In this document: piece by piece, positions 42,115 through 49,068 of the stretch
Layout of the letters: each line of letters opens with the position of its first letter
Position numbering within the stretch: position 1 is the stretch's first letter
DNA from: Lewinellaceae bacterium
Lineage (GTDB): Bacteria; Bacteroidota; Bacteroidia; Chitinophagales; Saprospiraceae
Direction of reading: 5' to 3'
Length of the DNA: 64,000 nt
Assembly: GCA_020636315.1 (NCBI GenBank)
Contig: JACJYA010000008.1
Span: 186,001-250,000, forward strand
Program-made: the position numbers and the translations under genes
The notes under the pieces: generated by a model
Database searches by the model: none
What the model was told of the DNA's origin: nothing
What the model saw: only the letters and a program-made list of their open reading frames with translations

Positions 42115-43920
42115 ATGGGAATGCGAAGGCGCACCAAAGCAGCAGATGAGAAAACCCGGCCCAACCTGAGCCGTGAAAAGCTGCTGGAAGCCGCCCGGAT
42201 ATTTCACTTCATCCGGCCCTACCGCTGGCCTTTTTTTCTTGGCCTTGTGCTTCTGTTCATCTCCAGCCTGGTGTTCATGATCTTCCCATATCTCTCCGGG
42301 CTGATGGTGGATGTAGCTCAGGGCAAAGCGGAATTGGATATTACACTCGGGCAGGTAGGCTGGGTGTTGCTGGGCATTCTGGCCGTCCAGGGAGTGGTTT
42401 CCTATACCCGTATCCTGCTCTTTGCGGTTGTCAGTGAGAAAGGAATTGCCGATGTGCGCAAAGCATTGTATGAGAAGCTGGTGACTCTGCCCATTGTTTT
42501 TTTCGAGCAAAGCCGGGTTGGGGAGCTTGTCAGCCGCCTGACCGCCGATGTGGAAAAGCTGTACAGTGCTTTTTCCATCACGCTGGCCGAATTTATCAGG
42601 CAGGTGATCATCCTGGTGGCAGGTATTGGTTTTCTGGCTATCCGCGCCCCCAAATTATCCCTGATCATGCTGGGCACCTTTCCGGTGATCGTCATCGGGG
42701 CCATGATCTTCGGCCGTTACATCCGAAAATTGTCCCGGGCAAGGCAGGAGGTACTCGCACAGTCAAACACCATCCTCAACGAGACCATACAGGCGATCCA
42801 GGCGGTAAAAGCTTTTACTAACGAGCTTTTCGAAGCCCTTCGTTACGGCGGCTCCATCGACCAGGTGGTTAAAGTAGCGCTGAGCTATGCCCGCTGGCGG
42901 GCCTTGTTTTCGGTATTCATCATCACCTTCCTGTTCGGCGCCTTGTTCTTTATCATCTGGCAGGGCGCCCGTATGCTGGAAAGTGGGGATATGACCGCCG
43001 GACAGCTCATTGAATTTGTCGTTTATACCGGCATACTGGGCGGCGCCATTGCCGGCCTGGGCAATTTCTATACGGAAATACTGGGTGCAGTAGGGGCAAC
43101 CGAACGGATACGGGAGATCCTTAAAGAAGAAGGAGAAGTAAAAGCCGCTTCCCTCCCAGAAAGCGAACGCATAACACTGAAAGGCAACATCCGCTACGAG
43201 AACGTCCACTTCAGCTACCCCACCCGCAAGGATGTACCCGTGCTAAACGGGCTGAGCTTCCAGATGGATTCTGGCCAGAAGGTGGCCCTGGTCGGCACCA
43301 GCGGCGCCGGAAAATCCACCATCGTTCAGCTCCTGCTAAAATTTTATGAGGTGGATAGGGGTGATATCAGCGTTGACGGCCAAAGCATTTACGACATCAA
43401 TACCACGGCCTTCCGCCAGAATATCGCTATCGTCCCTCAGGAAGTAATCCTCTTTGGAGGGACGATCAAAGAGAATATCCTTTACGGAAAGCCGGCAGCC
43501 ACCGAGGGAGAAGTGATCGAAGCGGCGCGGAAGGCCAACGCCTGGGATTTCATCCGGTCTTTTCCGGAAGGGCTGGAAACTGTCGTCGGAGAACGAGGAG
43601 TAAAGCTTTCCGGCGGGCAACGCCAGCGCATTGCCATCGCCCGGGCCATTTTGAAGGACCCCGCTATTTTACTGCTCGATGAGGCCACCTCCTCTCTGGA
43701 TGCCGAATCGGAGAAAGCCGTACAGGATGCGCTCAACAAACTCATGGAGGGGCGGACTTCCATCATCATTGCTCACCGCCTGGCCACGATCCGCGACGTG
43801 GACCGGATCTTTGTCATCGACAAGGGCCAGATCATCGAGCAAGGCACCCATGAGGAGCTCTCCCTGATCGAAGATGGTATGTACAACTCTCTGGCCAAAT
43901 TGCAGTTCGAGCCCATTTAG
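42115..43920 (+). CDS. ABC exporter, fused permease-ATPase (MsbA/LmrA type)
   Basis: 601 residues. Six transmembrane helices (about 38-330; FFLGLVLLFISSLVFMIFPY begins the first) are followed by the ATPase: VALVGTSGAGKSTIVQLLLK (Walker A, about 393), AIVPQEVILFGGTIKENILY (Q loop), VKLSGGQRQRIAIARAILKD (signature) and AILLLDEATSSLDAES (Walker B). It is a homodimeric exporter. The substrate could be lipid A, a lipid or a drug; the family cannot be told from sequence alone. It is followed by a small membrane protein after 20 nt. Confidence 0.92.
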   Translation: MGMRRRTKAADEKTRPNLSREKLLEAARIFHFIRPYRWPFFLGLVLLFISSLVFMIFPYLSGLMVDVAQGKAELDITLGQVGWVLLGILAVQGVVSYTRILLFAVVSEKGIADVRKALYEKLVTLPIVFFEQSRVGELVSRLTADVEKLYSAFSITLAEFIRQVIILVAGIGFLAIRAPKLSLIMLGTFPVIVIGAMIFGRYIRKLSRARQEVLAQSNTILNETIQAIQAVKAFTNELFEALRYGGSIDQVVKVALSYARWRALFSVFIITFLFGALFFIIWQGARMLESGDMTAGQLIEFVVYTGILGGAIAGLGNFYTEILGAVGATERIREILKEEGEVKAASLPESERITLKGNIRYENVHFSYPTRKDVPVLNGLSFQMDSGQKVALVGTSGAGKSTIVQLLLKFYEVDRGDISVDGQSIYDINTTAFRQNIAIVPQEVILFGGTIKENILYGKPAATEGEVIEAARKANAWDFIRSFPEGLETVVGERGVKLSGGQRQRIAIARAILKDPAILLLDEATSSLDAESEKAVQDALNKLMEGRTSIIIAHRLATIRDVDRIFVIDKGQIIEQGTHEELSLIEDGMYNSLAKLQFEPI

Positions 43921-43940
43921 AGTTTGTTAAAATAATTGTG

Positions 43941-44459
43941 ATGTTTCGTGTCGCTGCTTTTTTTCTCGTTTTGCTGCTGATCGGGGTAATCGCATTATAC
44001 GTTCTGGAATTCCGGTGGTTCGACCGCACCATCGATATGCGCAGCCTGGCATTGTACGCTCTCGCCATTGGAGCGGCAGCCGGTACAACGCTGGGCTGGC
44101 GCCTCAGCCGGCAGGGCCGGAATTCGGTCGAGAAAGTCCAGCTGTACATTTTTTGCATTGTCACCTGTACGCTTTTCGCTCCGTTTTTGGCCAGCCTGAG
44201 CAACCGTCTTCTGAGCCCCTATCCAGCCCGGCCCCGCCCGGTGGAATTCTTTGACGAACAAGCCTATCTATCGGACCGGTTCGGCCTTACTAAAGGGGAA
44301 CAGATAGAACCGAGTGGCTACTACACCTTTTTCTACTATCAGGGCCGGCTGAGAAGGGTCAAGAGCCGAAAGCCCCTGCTGCCGGGCACGGAAAAAGGAG
44401 AAATGGCGGAACTATACATGAAACGGGGATTGTGGGGCTTTGAAGTCGTGTTGCATTAA
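43941..44459 (+). CDS. Small membrane protein of unknown function
   Basis: 172 residues with three hydrophobic helices: VAAFFLVLLLIGVIALYVL, LALYALAIGAAAGTTLGW and LYIFCIVTCTLFAPFLASL. The C-terminal part is soluble (FGLTKGEQIEPSGYYTFFYY). I do not recognise a family. A GTG at 43938 precedes the ATG; the ATG is preferred. It follows the ABC exporter by 20 nt and may be co-transcribed. Confidence 0.65.
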   Translation: MFRVAAFFLVLLLIGVIALYVLEFRWFDRTIDMRSLALYALAIGAAAGTTLGWRLSRQGRNSVEKVQLYIFCIVTCTLFAPFLASLSNRLLSPYPARPRPVEFFDEQAYLSDRFGLTKGEQIEPSGYYTFFYYQGRLRRVKSRKPLLPGTEKGEMAELYMKRGLWGFEVVLH

Positions 44460-44484
44460 GGAAGTGGCCGTTCATGTTTAAATT

Positions 44485-44757
44485 GCGTTTCGTTCGCGAG
44501 AGACTATGTCTCGATGCGGAATAACCCGCCAGCCTCTGACTGGTGTAAGCTGCGAAATACGGTGATTCACGCAAATAGGAGACTTGCCCGTTTGCACCCA
44601 TCCCGTAATTCAAGCGCTAATGGGACACGAACGAAGCGACTGATGGAATTTTACCCGGCTGAACTTTAGTGAAGACGGGGATGGAATAAATTAGCGCCTG
44701 AAGGCCATCTTTAAGCGGCAATTTTCCATTGCCGCTTAAATTGGAGGCCTTTTGATA
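44485..44757 (+). ncRNA. Candidate structured RNA between the membrane protein gene and murB
   Basis: 44486-44496 (CGTTTCGTTCG) pairs with 44628-44638 (CGAACGAAGCG) over 11 bp, closing a 153-nt region. Inside lie hairpins at 44500-44512 (GAGAC-TAT-GTCTC), 44516-44529 (GCGG/CCGC) and 44529-44543 (CCAG/CTGG). One pair of the closing stem is U-G on the plus strand and would be an A-C mismatch on the minus strand, which favours the plus strand. A strong terminator hairpin (44711-44740) with a T run follows. I do not recognise a known RNA family, and the fold may instead be a 3' UTR. Confidence 0.4.
44700..44754 (+). terminator. Long terminator hairpin with T run
   Basis: AAGGCC, TTAAGCGGCAAT and their complements ATTGCCGCTTAA and GGCC form a two-part stem, followed by TTTT. 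It would end the ABC exporter operon or the candidate RNA before murB. Confidence 0.75.
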
Positions 44758-44790
44758 CTCAATTTAAATCTGTCCGACTACTTATAAAGC

Positions 44791-45804
44791 ATGAAAATTC
44801 GGAAAAACGCATCGCTGAAAGATTGCAATAGTTTCGGTGTGGAGGCTACCGCCCGCTATTTTGAGGAAGTCCACACCACCGAGGAATTGCAGGAAACCCT
44901 CAGGCAATGGCGGGGAGAACGGCCTTTCATCCTGGGCGGCGGCAGCAATATCCTTTTTACCGGCAATGTGGGCCGGCTTGTCATCAAAAACGCAATATCG
45001 GGCAGGGCGGTTACACACCGAAGCGGCAATAAATCGCGGGTAACTGCCGGTGGAGGTGAAAACTGGCATGAACTGGTGCTCTGGTGCCTGAAACGCGAAC
45101 TGGGCGGCATCGAGAACCTCTCCCTCATCCCCGGAACGGCCGGAGCTGCCCCCATCCAGAATATCGGCGCGTACGGATGCGAGCTCCAGGATGTTTTTCA
45201 CCATTTGGAAGCCGTTGAGCTGGATACCGGCGCCGTTCACACTTTTGACAAGGAGGCCTGCCGTTTCGGCTACCGGGACAGTATCTTCAAACGGGCGCTG
45301 AAGGGGAAATTCTGCATTACCCACCTTACCCTCGAACTCACAACGGCCAACCACCGGATCAACACTTCCTACGGAGCGATCCGGCAGATGCTTGAAGAGC
45401 AGGGCATCAACACCCCCACCATCCACGACATCAGCCGGGCAGTCATCGCCATCCGCTCCGCCAAATTGCCCGACCCGGCAGTGCTGGGCAACTCGGGCAG
45501 CTTTTTCAAAAATCCGGAACTCTCTGAGAAACAGTTCGCAGCATTGCAGCAGCAATTCGAAAATATCCCCTCCTACCCCACTACCCCGGGCTACGTGAAA
45601 GTTCCCGCCGGATGGCTGATCGAACAGGCAGGATGGAAGGGCAGGCGCATCGGCGATGCCGGATGCTACGAAAAACAGGCGCTGGTGCTGGTCAACCACG
45701 GACAGGCAACCGGCAAAGAAATTTATGAACTGGCACTGGAAATACAGCAGTCGGTAGATGAAAAATTTGGGGTCCGGCTGGAGATGGAGGTGAATGTGGT
45801 ATGA
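44791..45804 (+). CDS. murB: UDP-N-acetylenolpyruvoylglucosamine reductase
   Basis: 337 residues. The FAD-binding motif is FILGGGSNILFTG; LSLIPGTAGAAPIQNIGAYG and DSIFKRALKGKFCITHLTLE are typical. VLGNSGSFFKNPE holds the proton-donor serine, and GCYEKQALVLVNHG is near the C-terminus. MurB reduces UDP-GlcNAc-enolpyruvate to UDP-MurNAc. It is the type I form with the extra domain at the C-terminus. It is a single gene here. Confidence 0.94.
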   Translation: MKIRKNASLKDCNSFGVEATARYFEEVHTTEELQETLRQWRGERPFILGGGSNILFTGNVGRLVIKNAISGRAVTHRSGNKSRVTAGGGENWHELVLWCLKRELGGIENLSLIPGTAGAAPIQNIGAYGCELQDVFHHLEAVELDTGAVHTFDKEACRFGYRDSIFKRALKGKFCITHLTLELTTANHRINTSYGAIRQMLEEQGINTPTIHDISRAVIAIRSAKLPDPAVLGNSGSFFKNPELSEKQFAALQQQFENIPSYPTTPGYVKVPAGWLIEQAGWKGRRIGDAGCYEKQALVLVNHGQATGKEIYELALEIQQSVDEKFGVRLEMEVNVV

Positions 45805-46162
45805 AGGTGGATTGTTGGCGGGTTGGGAGCTAAGAGATGGTTATATGGCTGGCGGAAGGGGGGCTGCGAAAGTTAAATTGTTGCCCCATTGGAGGGCTGG
45901 GGGATGGTTAGATTGTTGGCTTAAGGAGGACCTGCAGAATAGTTACATTGTTGCCCTGTTGAGGGGAAACACAGGAGAGCACAGAACACATCATTCGGGG
46001 ACTGTTCATAGTTTCTGGTTTCTGAGTTCCTCGTTGCCCTGGAAACCAGCGAGTTAGCTTAACGCGGACACACTTAATTGAACTATCCCATCATTCGGGA
46101 TAATTGGCGGGATAATAGCCTGCCCCCAATCATACAGCAATACAACAATCTAACAATCCAGC
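45805..46162. repeat. Repeat-rich intergenic region
   Basis: Direct copies of about 26 bp (AGTTAAATTGTTGCCCCATT and AGTTACATTGTTGCCCTGTT) lie at 45890 and 45941. GATTGTTGG-type words appear near 45830 and 45910, and their complement (CAACAATCTAACAATCCAGC) is at 46142-46161. A small hairpin (ATCCC..GGGAT) sits near 46086-46100. The region may be a decayed inverted-repeat element. No gene seen. Confidence 0.5.
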
Positions 46163-47194
46163 CTACTGCCCTTCCATCGCGTCCTTTCGGTCGTATTTTT
46201 TCACCTTGTTGCGCCCCTTGAACGGCATATAGCGGTAGGGCCGGTCCTGGAAATCGTTGAGGAGGGAGTCGGCCCGCTGGCTCAGTTCGCTGATGTTGTA
46301 GTACAATTCCTCGTCCGACATGAGCTTGCCCAGGGTTCCTTCGCCATTTTTGATCTTGCCGATTACATCCGAAACACCACCGAGGGCGGCATCGGCGGAA
46401 TTCATGGTGGCTTTGAGCCCGGCTATGGCCTCGTTGACCTCTTTCAGGGTCTTTTCCAGGTCGGCGGCCACGATCTGGCTGCTCAGTGAGTCGGCGTTTT
46501 CCAGGATGCTGTTGATCTTGTCGTTGTTGCGTTTCAGGTTGCCGGTGATATCGTTCAGGTTGGCCAGAGTGCCGTTGATGCTGCCGGAAGAGGAACGCAG
46601 GATGCCGTCCATCCGGCCGGTAGCCGAATTGAGGTTGGCCAGGGCGGACTGCAGGTTGTGCATGCTTTTACCAAGAGGAGAATCGGGGTCCTCCAGTAAG
46701 GCTGCGTTCAGGCTGTCGATCACTTCTTCCAGGCCTTCCTGAAGAATGCCCACATAATCCTTGACATTATCCTCTCCGACCATAGAGCCCAGCAGGCCGC
46801 GGATCTCCCCTTCTATTACGTCACCACTTTCAGCGCAGTCATCACCTGAACAAGGGCGGGGATACTCCAGCATTATAGCCTTACCCCCCATGAAGCCTGT
46901 AGAAACAATAACGGCTTTGGTGTTTCTGGGAATGCGCATACCAGGTTCGAGATCCAGCACCACTTCTACGGTCCGGTCAACATCGTTGAGCAACCGGACA
47001 TTGGCCACGCTCCCCACTTCCACACCGTTGATAAAAACCTGGGTGCCGATCTGCATGCGGTCCACCTTAGGGTAATAAACGGTATAGGTATTGGACTTCA
47101 GAAGGAGGTTCTTGCCTCTGATGAATTTATAGCCCCAGATGGAGAGCGCAACAGCCGCAACTGCCAGAATACCAACCTTTACTTCGTTCGACAT
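46163..47194 (-). CDS. MlaD/MCE-family lipid-transport protein
   Basis: 343 residues. An N-terminal helix (VGILAVAAVALSIWGYKFI) anchors the MCE domain (about 35-115): YPKVDRMQIGTQVFINGVEV, VEVVLDLEPGMRIPRNTKAV, STGFMGGKAIMLEYP. The rest is a long helical region (LQSALANLNSATGRMDGILR, etc.) that may form a tunnel or needle. Proteins of this family move lipids between membranes. It is downstream of an amidase gene and close to lptD, an arrangement common in Bacteroidota. The N-terminal cysteine pair (CSGDDCAESG) is unusual. Confidence 0.88.
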   Translation of the reverse strand: MSNEVKVGILAVAAVALSIWGYKFIRGKNLLLKSNTYTVYYPKVDRMQIGTQVFINGVEVGSVANVRLLNDVDRTVEVVLDLEPGMRIPRNTKAVIVSTGFMGGKAIMLEYPRPCSGDDCAESGDVIEGEIRGLLGSMVGEDNVKDYVGILQEGLEEVIDSLNAALLEDPDSPLGKSMHNLQSALANLNSATGRMDGILRSSSGSINGTLANLNDITGNLKRNNDKINSILENADSLSSQIVAADLEKTLKEVNEAIAGLKATMNSADAALGGVSDVIGKIKNGEGTLGKLMSDEELYYNISELSQRADSLLNDFQDRPYRYMPFKGRNKVKKYDRKDAMEGQ

Positions 47195-47218
47195 ATTATA
47201 TCGGGTTTTTCAGCGACG

Positions 47219-47226
47219 CAAAGGTA
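47219..47226 (-). promoter_or_regulatory. Candidate -7 box for the MCE gene
   Basis: CAAAGGTA (TACCTTTG on the minus strand) matches TAnnTTTG, 25 nt before the start. If real, the MCE gene has its own promoter besides read-through from the amidase gene. Confidence 0.35.
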
Positions 47227-47322
47227 AAAAAAAGCACCAATTAATTTTAGGATATGTTTGGAGGCCGATCTTTGCCTTGCGAAGGCTCTTTCCTGTTCTC
47301 AAACCCGGTTTTCGAAAGGATT

Positions 47323-48948
47323 TTACGGGATGCCCAATTCACGCTTGGCTTCTTCAACGGAGATCCGCTGCCCGTCTTTATACGCTACGATAAAAGCGTC
47401 GGGGAAGCCACGGGCTTGCAGGAGCAGGCGGGCTTCAAAGGCCTGCTGAAGGGTAGAGAAATTACGGGCCTGGTATTTAAACAAATTGTCTTCACTGACC
47501 ACTTCGACCAGGTATCCGGTATTGCGCCACTTGCTGTCACTCGTATCGAGCGGGCGGGATGCAGCGGCCAGTTGCACATTGAACTGTATGCTGGCGCCAC
47601 TGGAAGCGGGAACGGCCGCCGGGCGGGAAGTGCCTTTTTCACTAACGGTTCCGTACTCATATTTGAGGGGAATCACCTTAGGTTGATTGTTGCTCCTCTC
47701 CGGCGAATCAACTTCCCCGGAAGGCTGCCCGTATGTCCGGGGTTGCATGGCCGGAGGTGGCGCCGTTGAGGGTGTGGCAGGTTGATAGGACACCGTTCTT
47801 TCGGGGGTGGCATAGGAGTAGGAAGGATTCGCCGATGTGTTCTTAGCCATCGCGATTTCGGGGTATTCACCTCCTTCCACGATGGCCTTGTACTCTTCAA
47901 AGGCCGATAGTATAGCAGCCGCGACCGACTGCTGCCCGCTTTCGGCCATGAGGAATTCCTCTTCCTCTTTGTTACTCAGAAAACCCGTTTCCACCAAAAC
48001 GCTCGGCATGGCTGTTTCTTTGAGAACGACGAAACCCGCCTGCTTGACTCCCCGGCTCTTGAGCATGGCCTGTTGCCTGAATTTTGCCTCCACGCGCTCG
48101 GCAAAGAGGATGCTCTGTTCCAGGTAGGCATTCTGAAACATGCTCAGCATGATATGCCCCTCCGGAGAATTGGGGTCGTAGTCGTAGTTCCGCTGGTAGT
48201 CATCTTCCAGCAATATGGCCGCATTCTCCCTTTTGGCCACCTCCAGGTTGTGCTCGGCGGTATGCAACCCCATGACGTAAGTTTCCGTGCCGTGAGTAGC
48301 CCCGGAACCCGGCATAAAATTACAGTGAATGGAGATGAACAGGTCGGCTTCATTGTGGTTGGCAATGGCGGCGCGTTCGTGGAGAGGGATGAAAACATCC
48401 TCGTTGCGGGTCAGGATCACCCGTATGCCCGGATAACGGGCCTGCATGGCCCGGGCCAGCGCCTGGCTGACCGCCAGCGCCAGGTGTTTTTCCTGGGAAC
48501 TGCCTCCGAGACAGCCGGGGTCGTGGCCTCCATGGCCGGGGTCGATCACCACCGTTTTAATCCGGTAATCATTTTTCTGGTTTATCCTTTCTTTGATAAC
48601 TTTGTCCGTTTCGGCGCCAAAGCTTACTTTCGCAGCAGGATACGGGGCTATGCTGGAGACTGAAGGGTTGGAACAGAGTGGGAGACGGGGAGACAGGGGG
48701 AGAGTGGGAGATGGGGAGGCTGGGAGAAAGGGAGAGGGCAAAGGGCCCAGTGTCTCCCACTCTCCCACTCTTCCACTCTCCTCAGCCAGGCCAATGCCAG
48801 TAGTCGATAAGCACCACTCCGGGCCATGCATGAGTTCAGCTCCCCCGGCACAGAACAGGGGAAAGGATAACGAAATGTTAAACCCCTTGTGAGTGAATGG
48901 TAAAAAACAAAACAGAAACGTTTGTAGGATGGTTACCGCTTTCATCAT
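47323..48948 (-). CDS. N-acetylmuramoyl-L-alanine amidase with SPOR-like C-terminus
   Basis: 541 residues from the ATG at 48948. The Amidase_3 domain: TVVIDPGHGGHDPGCLGGSS (zinc His), ADLFISIHCNFMPGSGATHG (zinc His) and SVLVETGFLSNKEEEEFLM (catalytic Glu). The C-terminal part (about 440-541) is SPOR-like (GYLVEVVSEDNLFKYQARNF). It cleaves the amide bond between MurNAc and the peptide stem. A repeat of 7-bp units (48677-48776) lies inside the N-terminal coding region, adding a low-complexity Pro/Leu/Ser segment between the signal and the catalytic domain. The MCE gene lies downstream. Confidence 0.88.
   Translation of the reverse strand: MMKAVTILQTFLFCFLPFTHKGFNISLSFPLFCAGGAELMHGPEWCLSTTGIGLAEESGRVGEWETLGPLPSPFLPASPSPTLPLSPRLPLCSNPSVSSIAPYPAAKVSFGAETDKVIKERINQKNDYRIKTVVIDPGHGGHDPGCLGGSSQEKHLALAVSQALARAMQARYPGIRVILTRNEDVFIPLHERAAIANHNEADLFISIHCNFMPGSGATHGTETYVMGLHTAEHNLEVAKRENAAILLEDDYQRNYDYDPNSPEGHIMLSMFQNAYLEQSILFAERVEAKFRQQAMLKSRGVKQAGFVVLKETAMPSVLVETGFLSNKEEEEFLMAESGQQSVAAAILSAFEEYKAIVEGGEYPEIAMAKNTSANPSYSYATPERTVSYQPATPSTAPPPAMQPRTYGQPSGEVDSPERSNNQPKVIPLKYEYGTVSEKGTSRPAAVPASSGASIQFNVQLAAASRPLDTSDSKWRNTGYLVEVVSEDNLFKYQARNFSTLQQAFEARLLLQARGFPDAFIVAYKDGQRISVEEAKRELGIP
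48664..48785. repeat. Inverted 7-bp repeat within the amidase coding region
   Basis: GGGAGAC/GGGAGAG/GGGAGAT-type units run from about 48677 to 48735; their complement (TCTCCCACTCTCCCACTCTTC) returns at about 48753-48775. A short spacer (CAAAGGGCCCAGTG) separates the arms. It is the same design as the ilvC-ilvA hairpin, but inside a gene, in frame. Confidence 0.75.
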
Positions 48949-49068
48949 AGCACAACTGATAAACTTCAAAAAATGGGTTGTCGCCCTTCCCGCCTTGTTA
49001 GCTGGCTGTCAATCGGATGGGAAGATAACAACTTGATTTTTTGATCACAACACAATTTACAATAATCC

